DNA of 64,000 nucleotides from the NCBI GenBank assembly GCA_031216445.1, contig CM062218.1:2902001-2966000 (forward strand), given 5' to 3'. The notes beneath the pieces are model-generated. The model worked only from the letters and a program-made list of their open reading frames with translations. It was not told the DNA's origin and made no database searches. This DNA comes from Lateolabrax maculatus. Taxonomy: Eukaryota > Chordata > Actinopteri > Acropomatiformes > Lateolabracidae. Shown piece by piece: positions 23,804-36,618 of the stretch; the stretch's first letter is position 1; every line of letters begins with the position of its first letter. Position numbers and translations under genes: made by a program.

Positions 23804-23893
23804 CCTGCAGAGCGGAGAGCTGGTCGGACGGTGCAGCCGACGAGAGGTCTGTGCGCACTGGGAAGCCTGGCCACCAAATTTGCAGTTTTCCCC

Positions 23894-23945
<52 letters not shown>

Positions 23946-24080
23946 CCCTCCCTGCTCTCGCCTCACACTCTCGCTTCTCCGTGTTTCCCCGTATCTCCCC
24001 TCTTCTCCTCTCTTTTCTCCCCCTCTTTCACTCCTCCTCCTTCTCCTTCTTTACTTCACCCTTCTCTTCCAGCACTGCGG
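23804..24080 (-). other. cacng7: Predicted non-coding 5' exon of cacng7
   Basis: The coding ATG at 9180 directly follows a splice acceptor, so a leader exon must exist. On the minus strand a near-perfect donor (CTGCAGG then GTGAGTAAAG) lies at 23804/23803, in the only CpG-rich, low-AT part upstream. The exon carries a (CT)22 tract (plus-strand reading) at 23897-23941. The start of this exon is not determinable by eye, and 24080 is a placeholder within a probable transcription start zone of about 24.05-24.25 kb. Additional leader exons cannot be excluded. Confidence 0.5.
23897..23941 (+). repeat. (CT)22 microsatellite inside the predicted leader exon
   Basis: An uninterrupted CT tract (GA on the cacng7 sense strand) that continues into a further 130 bp of pyrimidine-rich sequence to about 24070. 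Confidence 0.95.
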
Positions 24081-24260
24081 AGAATCGGTTGAATGGGCTT
24101 CACTGTAGTTTGGGTGTAGGGAGGTGGGACTGGTGTGTGTATGTGTGAAGTAGGGGGAGGAGGAGGGGGGGGGGTTACAGTGATGTAGGCTAGAGGGAGA
24201 AGAAGACACGCGCGCACACACGCACGCGTGCGCGCACAGAGACAGCGTGCAGGCTGGAAT

Positions 24261-25850
24261 TGAGGACACATCAGGCGAGCTGACAGCATGACTGATTCAG
24301 ACATACAGCAACAATTAGCGTCGTGTAAGTCATTAATGAACAAAACATCCAAACAGAAATCTGTAGTGTGAGTGTGCGTTCATTTCCCCACATAACAACT
24401 GAGGGGAGTGACTGACAGCAGTGAACACATCTCCAGCAGGGAGCCAGAGGACTGAACTGAGCTCAAACGGTTTGATTTGACACTTTTGTTTCTGTGTAGA
24501 GCCACTAAAATCAGAACTTGACATACTGTAAGAAAATGTCCCTCTGCATGAGTCAAAAACTTTATTTTTTAGTTGTTGTTTAACAAATGTGTGGATAATG
24601 TGACATTAACTACTAATTGTTACTTGTTAAGCAATGACATGTAATAATAAGTGATGACTGATGTGATGTAGATTAATCAATATGAGGAATGTAATAAATC
24701 ACATCCACGATGAGTTTCTTATCACATGGTGAGTTTAAATCTAACACGAAGGAATAATTGTTAGTTATTTGGTCATTTTATAGACTTTAGATTGATTTAA
24801 ATGGACATCAGATGGTGCTGGCTGGTTCTGATAATACAGCTGATCATGCTGGGCAGGACTAAGATCGTGACTGATCGAAAGGTGCAGCAGTGATAAGCAT
24901 TGTTTAACTAATTAATCATCAAAATGTCTAAACATGCATCTGTAATTTAATTTACCTTAGAAGAAAAGGACAATCCATTCAAAACAAATTGATTAAAGAG
25001 TTAAATGACGCTACAGAATAATCTATTGTTATTGTTGGTTTATGAGTGTGGGGATTGTTTTGTATCAACATGAAACCTTCTAAAATGTAATGTGTTATGT
25101 AGTAATATGACAGAATGTAAGATTAGAAAACTGGGGAGTGTTATGTTAGTGTTGTTACATGTTTTAAGTGATGATGTTATAATAATAATAGTGAGCAATA
25201 ATGTATATTGTGTAAGAATAAGCTAAAAGTGATAATTTACATTGGTAAATGTCATTATTACATCATCAGTTTAAAATATGTATGAACAAATATTTGATGA
25301 TTATCAGAATTTTTGGAATTTTAGGGATTTCAGAACTATTTAAAATGTAACTGGGTAACCAGGGTGCTTTAAGCAACGCAAAGCACTTGATTAAAATTAG
25401 AGAATTAAGGTGCTATGGGTTAATTATTGAAAAAGTGAACACTGGTGTTTCAAGTCAGTGTTGACTTTATCAGTATTTAACCAGGTGCTTTGAGGTACCT
25501 AAACATAACCATAAAATGATATAATGATATTCTTTAGTTGAAAGCAGGATGTCACATATTTGCTTGTGCAAGAAAAATAAATGTGTGCATGTTTCTCCCT
25601 GTGCTTTTGCATGTGATATTGTGTGTGTGTGTGTGTGTGTTTGTGTGCTTGTCTGTTATGCCTCCATACCCTCTTTCATGGTTGAGTGGCCCCATCAGCC
25701 CCTGGCGACCCACAGACTGATACAGTAGGCTGTGGTGCCCTGTGACTCACTGTGTATTTGTGTGCATGTGTGTTTTTCATGTCTGTGTGTAAATGCATGG
25801 CTACGTGTGTGGGTAACAAGGGAATTCATCCTACCTGCCAACACTAACTT

Positions 25851-25881
<31 letters not shown>

Positions 25882-27000
25882 ACAAAGACTGTACTCAGAC
25901 AACGATGACAATGTCGCCAATTTAAGCAACATCTTGGGCTTACCCTAACCCTAAAACTGTGATTGGCTGATTATACAACAGAATAATAATCAAACTCTAT
26001 TGGAGCATCGTAATAGTAGTTAAATTATAGGATGTTTAATACATATTCAGTTACCATTTGAGCTTAAAGTTATATGCAAAAGAGGTAGGTAATTGAATAG
26101 GGAGCCTGTGTCATAATTGTAACCTAACCTGCAACGAAAAAAATAATATACTTGGTTAAGGTTGGGGATTGTTTTTACATTAGATAAAAAGGCTGATGTA
26201 AACTGCAGGTCTATAACAAGTGGCGAAGTCAGGTCTCCTGCATTAAAGTCAAACATGCTACACATGCATCCACCACCTTAACCCTCCACACTCTTATTTT
26301 CTGCCTCACTATGACAGCACACTACTTCCTGGATTGATAATGAACATTCAGTGGAAGTAAAGAAGGTGGACGTAAAACAGACCATAAATCAACAAAATGG
26401 ATCAAGAACATAGAAACAACTTAATTTCGTTCTTTTAAACTCTTGATAAACAGATGAAGACATGTACTGTCATCCGTATTTGCTGCACTGCTTCTACATT
26501 GAAGAATATTTCTTGCAGGACTAATGCAGCTTGGATGCAGTTGGAGGTACACCCAGTTGAAACACAGCAGCCAGTGATCCAGTGGTAGATACCATGAGGA
26601 AAGATCTATATCATCTTAAAAAATGATGCATGTCTGGGTCTGTATATCAATCATCCTTTCAAGTGCAACGGGAGCCTGATGTGAGCTGACATGTGCCATG
26701 TGGTCTCTATAGGGTACAGTGTCAATGGTAATCACATCCTTCAGTACATGTTGGCGCTTCACAGCCACTGGCCTACATTCCAACACACGTTTCAATAGGA
26801 TCTGCCTTCAGAAAAAAATATTAGTTCAGCCTTAAAATGGGTCGTTCTCACTTCAGGTGGGCTCTCATCCCTCAGCGTTACAGGACGAGCTATCTGCTTC
26901 CATAAGTCCCGTTCTCAGGGGAAAACGCTACACTTCTTATCCAGGGCTGAAAAAGTGTGTGAGCAGGAGGGAAGAAGGCTACGTCATCTGCACAGCTCAG
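24261..27000. other. Upstream intergenic region, no gene seen
   Basis: AT-rich unique sequence with a GT tract (about 25620-25640) and a CA tract (about 25852-25876). A telomere-like CCCTAACCCTAA word occurs once near 25944 and is too short to mean anything. No exon, promoter or transposon was supported. Confidence 0.6.
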
Positions 27001-27595
27001 GCTTTATGGAAAATGTCTGTAGTTATTGTCAAAGTTTTATTTTCTTTGACCAGTGATTTGTTGGTGTCTTTAGACTACGGCAAGTATGACTTCTGCCACT
27101 CTTAAACGCTTTTGACACAATCGATCATTCTATTCTCTTGGATAGCCAATAAATACAAAAGTCTCTGTTAAGATTTTTCTACTGTGGAGTACCACAAGGT
27201 TCCATTTTAGGCCCTATTTAATTTTTGCTTAATCACTGAGCTCTCTTTTTATAGAACACAATGTCCCTTATAACTGTTAGGCTGATGATACTCTGCTGTA
27301 CCTTCCACTGAAACTGGGTGATGTTTTATGTTCTCTGTTGATCACCTTGAAAAAGCAAAATAACAAAAGAGAAAACTTCCTCAGGGTGAATAATAACAAC
27401 ATTCTTGGGGCTCTGTTCTCACATATATACATCAAGATATATTGATTAATTGTTTATATTTGATCACACGTTTGGACACACATGTCCTTTTTGTATAGGA
27501 GAAGAATCCTTATGTGAATGTGTATGTGTTAACTGTACAGCACATACATTTTACAATGCTCTACAAATACATTTTACTTGACTTGAAAATGCATC
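27000..27595 (+). pseudogene. L2-like LINE reverse transcriptase fragment with 3' tail
   Basis: Plus-strand pieces in different frames read FDTIDHSILLDSQ (about 27112), CGVPQGSILGPI (about 27184) and a degraded ADD-LY region (about 27280-27310, CTGATGATACTCTGCTGTACC). These are RT motifs in the correct order and spacing for a heavily deleted L2-type LINE. The segment ends near 27590 with TACAAATACATTTTACTTGACTTG, the 3' end typical of fish L2 copies. Numerous stops and frameshifts make it dead. Confidence 0.75.
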
Positions 27596-28289
27596 AATGT
27601 CAGTCAGGAAATATTGAATAACAAATTTATTTACAACACTTTCACACTGTTATTTTAGTTTTTAGTTAGTTAGTTTTAGTAGTTTGTAAAATCTAGCTTA
27701 TTATGCTGTCCTTTGAATAGAAGCAGAAGACAACTTCAAATCATGTAAAACTCGCTGGATTACAAATGTTTTTAGTTATTTTCTGCTTCCATGGTGGAAA
27801 GCTCAAGTTGAATATAAAGTGAAACTTGGCTTCCCAGTGAAAACACTTCTAATGAGGCCTAGAACAGCAGCGGGTTAAGGAACCTCCTGCCATTTATGGA
27901 GTAATGTGTGACTCATAATCACAAACATAGTAATAGCGAGGGAGCACATGGCCTATTTAACTGGTTATTCCCGAGTCAGGCCAACTGGTCCTGAGTCAAA
28001 TTGCCTTCTGCTGCTGCACAGATCAGGGAAAAAATAACTACTGATGCAGCCATCAGACTTTGCTGCAGTCTTACTGTTTCCCAACTGCCCCAAATCCAAC
28101 GTGTCTGTATAGAAAATTTCTCACTTTTAGTCGTTGTGAGGTTTATAAATATAGTTCCCAGCTGCTTGCACGTACTTTGGCAAACTGGGAGCCAGAAATG
28201 GAAGTGAGAAGTAACTGTATGAAAGTTGGGGACTTACATATGCGGAAGGTGTCGTTAAACTGTGTTCTTTTTAACACATCAGCTGTTGG

Positions 28290-29300
28290 AGGTGAGTTGT
28301 CTTAGTTAAGTCTTTTTCACATCAAATCTTAAAACTGTTTCCTCTAACAAAAAGCTTTTACTCTTGGGGTTCAATGCTTGCATACCCCTCATGATATCAC
28401 AGTTTGTTTTGCTGAAACGCCTCTTCATCTCTGCATTCAGATGATCCAAAAATGGGGTAAAAATCCTAAACTTATCCTTGTCACCTCCCTTGCACCTACT
28501 TTGTCCTACAGTGTTTCAACTGGGTGTCCTCCCTCTTTGTAACATTTTCTCAACAGCCTCAACTGCAATATTACACTGCTTTGCTGCACAGTGTGGGAAT
28601 CAAAACATGATTCACCTCTATATTCCTTTTAAAATGTCCTGCAGTGCCTGGATTAGGTCCACGGCCCTAACTAGATCAAGGGATGGTGCCTGAAGCATGT
28701 CAGAAAGCAACTTGGTGCCCCCAAAAAAATCTTTGTAAATACTGCTAGAGGTCCAATAAAGGTGAGGTCTATTTGTGTTAGTGGGCCCGGTGCTTTTAAA
28801 GATCTTTCCCCACATCTACCTCATGAAATACACGTAATACAGCTGTAAGTAGTCTGTCCATGAGGTTTAAAAAGTTCCCTTTGTTGAGTGATGCATCTGT
28901 CTCAAGGTGTCCCCTTTGTGACATTTTTTTGCATGGCCGTAAGAAGAAGCACTTCAGCACAAGTTCTAATGTAGTTTTCTTCTACTTTTTTTGTATGCTT
29001 TGTCTAAGGCACAGATGAATCAGTCAGAATACTCTTCTTATGTTCCCTCACATGGCATTGACATGACCTTCAGATTTTTCATGCCACCTAAACTCTTTAT
29101 CAATGAACTTCTTCCAATTGGAGTACCCTCCTTGTGATGTGAGTGGAGTTTCAGCAGCATTAGGCAGTGAAAAGTGTCTACATGCAAAACAATATGCAGA
29201 GTCCCAACTTTGTGAAGAAAAAATAAGCCATTTGTGCTGTCTGTACCATGTCTCATTGAAGAGCCTCTTCCTGTCACCCTGCACTGTTCAATGAAAAACT
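28290..29300 (-). pseudogene. hAT-type (ZMYM1-like) transposase remnant
   Basis: Minus-strand reading from about 29270: LFNETWYRQHKWLIFSSQSW, then AYCFACRHFSLPNA, then GYSNWKKFIDKEFRWHEKSE and GHVNAM. This is a TTF-type zinc finger, with its C-x-x-C and terminal H, as found in hAT transposases of the ZMYM1/THAP0-like group. It is followed around 28950-28900 by ENYIRTCAEVLLLTAMQKNV, the next conserved block. After a deletion, about 28780-28620 gives FGGTKLLSDMLQAPSLDLVR and AVDLIQALQDIL, part of the C-terminal RNase H/dimerisation side. Stops and frameshifts separate the blocks, so no functional protein is made. A possible N-terminal start lies near 29780, but the link is interrupted by the AT repeat. 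Confidence 0.75.
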
Positions 29301-29509
29301 AATCTTATTGTAAGAATTGAGGTTGAATACCCTGTGGTATCTATTTATCTCCAGGTTAGTCACTAAGTAAAGTTCCTACAAAAATACAGTCATAAAAATG
29401 TCTTAATGCAATTAAATATACAATATTTTAATACTTATCCAAATGTTATGACCAAGTTGAAAAATTGTATGTATTCTTGCATATCAAAGATAAGGGTGGC
29501 TGCCATTGA

Positions 29510-29511
<2 letters not shown>

Positions 29512-29571
<60 letters not shown>
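29512..29571. repeat. (TA)30 microsatellite
   Basis: A sixty-base TA tract just upstream of the hAT remnant. The Tyr/Ile ORFs through it are artefacts. Confidence 0.95.
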
Positions 29572-29573
<2 letters not shown>

Positions 29574-31344
29574 TGATATATTCACAGTTAAACCTCTTAT
29601 ACCATGTATTATTTTTAACCTCCCTCTGGTCTCTGCATGCACTGGTACACATACCTTGATTTGCAGAAAACTCAGTGGACGGTGGTGACTGCTGCTCATT
29701 CCTGCCAGCCCCAACATGCCTTTCTGCTTCTGTACCTTTTTGTCAGGAAAGAAATTCCTGATAATTTGAGACCTTTTCACTGGTACTATTGTTGTTTTTT
29801 CCCTATATACTCTACTGTCTGCCCCTGTAGAAATAATAACATCACCGATGGACTGAAAATGAGAGTACTTATCGCCCCTTTAGACTTCAAGACCAAGAGT
29901 CAAGACCTTTTTACTTTCCTCAGTCTTTCAGTTGTACAGTTAAAGAAAAGGGTTCTGTTGAGAGCAACAGTAAATATCACTGAATCAATACTAATACTTC
30001 AGAGAGGCAGAAGTCTATACTTAAAGACAGAGCGATAATCAATAATTATACAAAGGGTAGAGTTCAGAGCAGGACACTGTACTGGCTCAGAAGGAATCTT
30101 AAAATGGCCATTCTCAATCAATATGTTCATTGATTCAATTGTAATAACATCAGAATGTTCCATGAGCAAGGAAACTATCATGTTAGCATCGGAAGAACTG
30201 GTTTCTGGAAAGAAAGGGACCAAAGTGGTGTTAATGTGTGTATGTAACTGAAAATGTGTTTTAAAAAAGGATATTTTGAGGATTTGATTTTAATTATTTC
30301 ATTTGTCTGGTCGATATTTGTAGAAAACTTTATCTGGTGATTTGAATTTGTGAATGTTTTTACATGTAACCTTGTTTAAACATATTTCAATGATTATATT
30401 TTAATAGGTCGACCCTGTGTTAAATGAAATACAGTTCAAACAGCACCAGTAGTTAATCTAGACATCCAGAAAACATTCATTTTCAAGTTGTAACGTATAC
30501 TTGTTTGGATCCTACAAGCTGGTCAAGACAATGCAACCCATGGCATGTTCAAGTCATATCAGAGTAATAGTGATTACATGCTTCCAACTTATAAGTACTG
30601 TTCAAGTCAAGATCCAGATTGTAATTACGGCTGGGAAACACAGATTTTTCTGAAATCTCTGAAATATCTGATTTACCTGAAGACCAAACAAATATGGATG
30701 CCTCATATCAGTTGAAGTCTGTTGTCCCAAATTTAATGGATGTTGTGTTGTCATTGCACCGTATGTGAATCATCATATGACCAATTCTGTAATCTTACAA
30801 CTGTCTTGATGATGTGAACACTCACAAGTCGTTAACATGGGAATCTCTCCCGTCTCTACCATCCATCGCGTATGATATGATACGATCGCGCTCGATCAGC
30901 TCGCTCTTTATAGGTTGAAGAAAGGCATTCTGCGAAAAGCAGGAAATCAGATACTGAAGCAGAGATGGACGACGTAGTAGGGGAAATATGTATGTGCAGA
31001 TGAAAAGACTGCTCTTCATCACTAAATACGTTTGGACTGTCTGGTAAGTATAAGAGTGGTATACTGACCGGTATTCAGACTAAACAGGCGATTTGAAAAT
31101 GTAACTTTGGCCTCTGGAAAATTGTGATTTTAACTATTTTCTGACAGACTAAATGAATTATAGTCAAGAAAATAATCAATATAATGAAAGTAATTAGTGT
31201 CAGCCTTAATCTTTACATCTATTTTCAAATCAACTCTGAACAAACAATTTATCTCCAAGAAATGATACATGGATGACTCCCACCTCTCCTGAATCCCCAA
31301 TCAACCTGATGTTTAGATGCATAACATGAAGCTGGAGCCTCCTT

Positions 31345-31370
31345 GCAGCAGCAGCAGCAGCAGCAGCAGC
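31345..31370. repeat. (CAG)8 microsatellite
   Basis: About eight CAG units. On the minus strand it is read as an alanine run within a 76-codon frame that has no other recognisable content. Confidence 0.9.
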
Positions 31371-33109
31371 TCGATCAGCGCTGAACACAAGCTTCTGCTT
31401 AGCACAGCTCGTAAAAACCTCCCAGTGGACACAGAAACCTACTACTTGTGCCTGAGGCATCCTTTAAGAGCTCCACTGTGGAGTAACTGAAGTAAAACTC
31501 CCTCGGCACCAAGGTGCTAAAGGGATAAGTGCGCACTGATCCACAAATGTAACTCTGACCAAGCCCTGTCACACCACTGTCATTATGAATTGTGTTGAGA
31601 GGCAAGAAAGCAGATGGATTGTACAGTTATTTCACTTCTGCAAACAGAAATTATGAACAGCAAAAACTGGGCAGGGAGGAAAAAGGCAAAGTAAAAGCTG
31701 CATAGCAAGAGTCCACATAGATCCTCCTCCTCCTTCTCCTCCTTTATCCTTCTGTGTTTGTCTTATTCCTTTGGGGTCCCTCTCGCCCCCTCTTTCTTCG
31801 CCCCTCACTCTATTTTTAGCTCCCTGCCAGGGAAATCCAATACATGAGCAGTACTATATATAGCCAGCTGTACATTGATCTACACATGTGAGCTGTAGCA
31901 TAGAAATGAGGGATTTCTGCATTAATGGACTGCAGTCCTTGGTAGTGTGGTAATGAGGGATAGCTCGCCTCTCTATCTGCAGTTTATTGGTGTAGTGCAG
32001 TACTGTATGTCAGCTTCAGGGGTTGTATTTCAAAATGGCATATTTCTGTTTTGAAAAAAGCTTTCATTAGACACTTAATTGGTTGTCACTTAAAACGTAA
32101 TTCAATACTTGTTTGTCTGCCTCCATTTATTTATTCATTCATACGTTGCATTTTATGTGTTATTGCCTTAACCGTCTTGGAATACACTTTTTAAAGTGCA
32201 AATGTGGTGAACAGTTTGAAAATATGCATGCAAGAAAGATGACGTTTCCAGAGGAAAATGCAGTTATTGTGTTTTTTCGGTGCTTTTGCAAACAAATAAG
32301 CACATACTCCACTTGGAATTAATACTAATCATTAACGTTAATAATTTATCTACACATGAATGCGGCATTTGTACATTTGGGGCCTCATCACATAGTGTAA
32401 CACTAAGCTACATGCACAGAACTGTACAAACACAAACATCCAAAACAAAGATGTGACAGGAGCATCATTTCACTATAATATTATAAGCTGCGTAAATGTC
32501 AAATGACTCAAGTGTGTTTTCTGTTCGTATTTGCACGAGTTCATGCATGTGTGTAATCTGCCTGTGCACATACTGGGTTTCATAAATACAGTATTTTAGT
32601 TTGCGCTTTCATGTTTGTGTGCATGTGTTTGACTGCCTGCACGTGGCATTAACATGCACCCTGGGTGATCTGACTGTATTCATGTGGAACAGAATGCATC
32701 ATGTTCTTATGTTAAACTAACCAGCTGTTTTCAGCCAAAAACCTTGAATGAATCCACTTAACGCTACCTGCCCAGCACCAAACAGCACGCAGACAAAGTG
32801 ATCAAATATTTGGTAAGGAAAGTCATGGAGCAGCTGAAAAAGCACAAATATTTTCAAATACCACAGGAACACATGGTAAATTGAGGTGTTTTTTTTTTTT
32901 TTGCCTTAATGACAAATGTGTAAAATAGCACTTGTGTCTGATGCTGCATTCACAATACGTGTAAGCAAAATGATGTGTTGTAGAACAGGAGTAAACCTGG
33001 CTGGAAACCACCACTTCTGCTTCTGTGAAAGCTTGTTTTGAATACTTTCGCAAGTCATTATCTGGTTGCTGTGACAACGGTGATTTCAGAAAAATTCCAC
33101 CAGGAAAAT

Positions 33110-33470
33110 AACACGTGGTGGAAGAGGAGAAGGATGGAGCGAAGGAAGCAGCGAGGGAGGGATTATAAAATCAGAGGGAGAGGTCTGACAGTGAACGAAC
33201 AAGGTGTTGATGTGGTTACAGAAAGAGAAAATTATGGAAAACAAAAAGGGAAGTAAAGAATTAAGAGAGAGTAGGAGGAGGTACAGGAAAGAGGAAGGTG
33301 AACAACAAAGAAAGGATGGAGGAAGCCAGAGGAAGAAATGAGAGGGAGGAAACAGAATTAGGAAAAGATGAACAAATAAATGAAAGAAAATAGGGGTGAT
33401 GAGAGGACAAGAGGAGGCTGATGAGGAGCAGTTTGAGCGGAAGGAAGAGCAGCGGGAAGCTAGAGTTAAA
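33110..33470 (+). repeat. Purine-rich (GA) island
   Basis: About 360 bp of GA-dominated plus strand. The Ser/Leu/Phe-rich minus frame at 33261-33479 is a composition artefact. Confidence 0.75.
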
Positions 33471-35804
33471 AAAGTTCAACTAAACACTGCGATGAAAACA
33501 CGAGTCGAATATTAACAGACAAATTAATTATTAGACATGACACAGACAGACTGGAAGAAAGACGCAGAAAAGGACTGATCGAGGAAAATGGGGAAAAAAA
33601 GGCTCATACTGTTACTGGGGAGAATGCTGTTCTCCCAGAGAAAACACAGCTAAACGTTTTCAAAGGAAAAAATCACCCTGACATGTTTATCCTCCTCAGC
33701 ACTTAAACTTTATGTTGATAAGAAATATGTTTAATTTAATTAATTAGACCTCCAGTGCTTAGAAAGAGGTGCTAAGCTCTGATTGGACAGACTCTGTTCA
33801 GGGGCAGAGTTTAGCAAACGGCCAATTTAAAACCACCATTACTCAAAAACAGCCTGAATAGCATGCCCCTGCAGTATTTTGAGGGTACAAATGATTAATT
33901 CACGATTCGAAATGCTTGCACTAAAAAGTGCTGGTACTCGGTAAGACAAATTTCAAACGTGCCAGTTTCCTGTACCTGCAAGGATTGTCCAAGCAGTGTT
34001 CTTCAGCAAGGACAAAGTGAAAACCTTGAGAAAACAACAATCACAAAAAAATTACTTTATTTAAATAGCTTACAAACTGCTTTACAGTTAATGAAATGAA
34101 AGAATGTCTGACAACTTTTGTAATTTTCTGAAACAGAAAATCTGTCCAACACCCATTTAACACAGTGATTTGCAGGATGTACGCAGCTGAGAAAGTTAAT
34201 TCCTCACAGCAGCCTTTTGCCCCCGTCAGTGTGGCCATCTGATCAGGTATAAACATTTTTGCCTACAGACGTGTGTCGTACAACTTAGTTCATCTGAAGC
34301 AAATACTAGAGCTTCAGCACTAACACACTGGTAATGATACTCCAAATGAAAGAACCAAAATTAATGAGATACTGAAGTAGAAAAAAGGTTCCACATCATC
34401 CTCCTTTTTAAAATGCATATGCTCTTGAATTGGCAAATAAAGTGAACTAAGCTACGAGATAGAGAGAGAGGATCAAGGAGGGGGAGGGATGACAGAGGCA
34501 GATTGACTGAAGTAGAAAAGAGTGATTTTGCTGCTTCGACAGTCTCAAACAGGAAGGTCAGCATCTTCAAAGGACAAGCAGGAAAAACGAAAGGCAAGAA
34601 ACGAGAAGGAGGATCGAGAGAAGATAGGTGATAAGAAGAAGAACAGTGGTGCAGGAGAGGGCTGTGGTACAATGTATGCAGATTAAAGCATGTTTACATG
34701 CACAGAATTGTCCCCTTTAATACCAGATCTTATTATATTATTATAATTATTATTAATAGTATTACTGTTATAATTACTGTTATTATTTCTGGTGGTTTAA
34801 TCACAGAGACATACAGTATGTAGAAAAGTACATTTTATTAACGCCATTTTTGCCTTATTAATAATTCATAATTACTCTAGAATCAGCCTAACATGCTAAT
34901 TAGTGTGTGTAATATATTGTAAATTCTGAAGTGCACGAGTTTCACCAGAAAGCTTTGACCGTTGTTGGCGAAACCATGGTCGACAGGTTGGCCCCCTAGA
35001 TGAGAGCATCATAACACGAATGCAAATGACAAACCAGATAGCCTACTGTTTGTTTTAAATATATTGCTTGGAAGAATTATGGTTTCTCAGTAACTTTAAG
35101 TTGACAGAACCTCCAAGTTCTGCTCCAGACAGTAAAAGTAAGAAAAAACGAATTTCAAAACAACATTGACATTTAAAGCAAATAAAGCAAATTACTAAAA
35201 GTCCTGCTCTCAGTTAATTTGCTCCACAGTGTGTCATGTAGTATTGTCTAATATTTTTGTTTTAAGTGGCCTTTAACAAACAGAATTTTCCACAATGACA
35301 AGAGAGGGCCGAATGGTGTAGATGTATTTTAGACACCAGAGATTACAACTGACACGTCAGGCCTCTCGTTCGCAAAACTTCTGGTTGGGCGTCCCCAGTC
35401 TGAAGTTCTGAGAATCTGTACAGACATGATTAAAGGCAGAAACTACAGTGATATGCAACATGAGCATAGGCTTGACCTGAAGTGACGTCAGAACTTCAAT
35501 GGCTCTCAATATAACCTCTGTCAACCTCTACTGGTGACCTGTGGAGATTAAAGAAAAACAATATGACTTGACTTTTTCTTCACAATCATGTTATCTTCAT
35601 CGGTGAAGTATAAGGCCTTTAGGCCCCTTTATTGAATGTCAAATATATGGATACATTCATAGGTAACCTGTGTACTGTCGTGCTGTATGTGAGGCCCGGC
35701 ATGTCCTTGAAAAATGTGTGTCAGCGTGTGCATTATTGTTGCTGCTGCGTGAGCTGTCAATACTGTATTGTACATCTCTGCACCAATTATGATTGTTGCT
35801 GTAG

Positions 35805-36480
35805 AGCAAAGGAGAGGACAAGAGAGGAGGGAGGATGAAGGAGAGGTGAACGATAGGAGAGAGGAAAGGGAGGTGGCGAAGGACAGAGAGAACAATAAGA
35901 ACAGACGGCAGAATGGCTGCCAAGAGAGACGGAAAATGAAGGCAGAGATGAGGTGGAGGCTAAACCCTCCGAAAATCAGTTTCTCACATTGGCAGAACAG
36001 CCTCTAGGCATTTTTCATTGTCCTCTAGATGTCTAAAAAGTCTTTTATAATGTGAAAATCCTGCTTGCAGTTACAGGATGTGATGCCTTTTGACAGAGCA
36101 AAAAGCCATTATGTTTTTTAAAGTGATAATTGCATGAAATGTGCTGATATATGTAAAGATGTTTTAGCTGTCAGCATCTTTCTGCACCACTTTCACAGTA
36201 CAAATTCCTGCCTATTCACTGAACACAATGTTTTCCGTACAGTTTAAATGAGGGAAATCAACCGGCGAGATCAGCTTAGTCACAGGAACACAAACATCAT
36301 ATACATGATGTCAACATGACTTAGACTTGACATTAAGAGCAGTGCAGAGAGATGCAAGGAGACAAGAAGCCAAAGAGAGGGACCCGCCGTGGGAGAAAAA
36401 GAGATGGGGAGATGGAGGAAGAGAAAGAGAGGGAGGAAGACACAGAGGGAGAGTGGATTTAAGTAGAGAGGGAAATTAGT
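35805..36480 (+). repeat. Two purine-rich (GA) islands
   Basis: GA-rich blocks at 35805-35960 and 36340-36480, again purine on the plus strand. Confidence 0.7.
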
Positions 36481-36618
36481 CGTCTGCAGAGGGTGCAGAG
36501 GATTTCAAAGAGGCATTATGTCTTGGCTCAGGCTTTTCTCTTTCTCTTAATCCTTCCAACTTCCATGTACTGTATCACAGCAGGGAAAGTCACTGCAGAA
36601 ACAACAGTGAGGATCCTC

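Larger units (their letters stand above)
1..24080 (-). other. cacng7: cacng7 gene span (partial: 3' end beyond the left edge)
   Basis: Gene-level entry. Three coding exons (9180-8985, 7052-6966, 4211-4071) and one predicted non-coding 5' exon (ending at 23804) are on the minus strand. The exons join in phase: 196, 87 and 141 nt leave 1, 1 and 1 spare bases. Introns are about 14.6 kb (5' leader intron), 1.9 kb and 2.8 kb, and the last begins at 4070 and runs off the window. CACNG genes normally have four coding exons, and the fourth (end of TM3, TM4, cytoplasmic tail, PDZ-type C-terminus) was searched for on the minus strand of 1-4070 and not found. The right boundary (transcription start) is an estimate. 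Teleosts may carry two copies (a and b); I cannot tell which this is. Confidence 0.85.
23280..24260 (-). promoter_or_regulatory. Candidate cacng7 promoter / CpG-rich region
   Basis: This kilobase is the richest in CpG and GC of the window, e.g. around 23285-23310, 23590-23690, 23800-23860 and 24205-24240. It contains homopolymers (C22 at 23393-23414, T20 at 23515-23534), a long CT repeat and an alternating purine-pyrimidine CG/CA block at 24207-24238. No clear TATA box was placed. The assignment rests on base composition plus the adjacent leader-exon donor. Confidence 0.45.

Noticed and set aside
23250..24352. Many overlapping frames in the CpG-rich block
   Set aside because: Homopolymer and CT-repeat driven, open on both strands in several frames; the block is better explained as promoter and leader exon.
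25940..25960. Telomere-like CCCTAACCCTAA
   Set aside because: Fewer than two full units; chance occurrence.
29446..29780. Tyr/Ile-rich frames
   Set aside because: Read-through of the TA30 tract.
29637..30038. 133-codon plus-strand frame
   Set aside because: Lies next to and partly opposite the possible hAT N-terminus; no family resemblance and no splice context.
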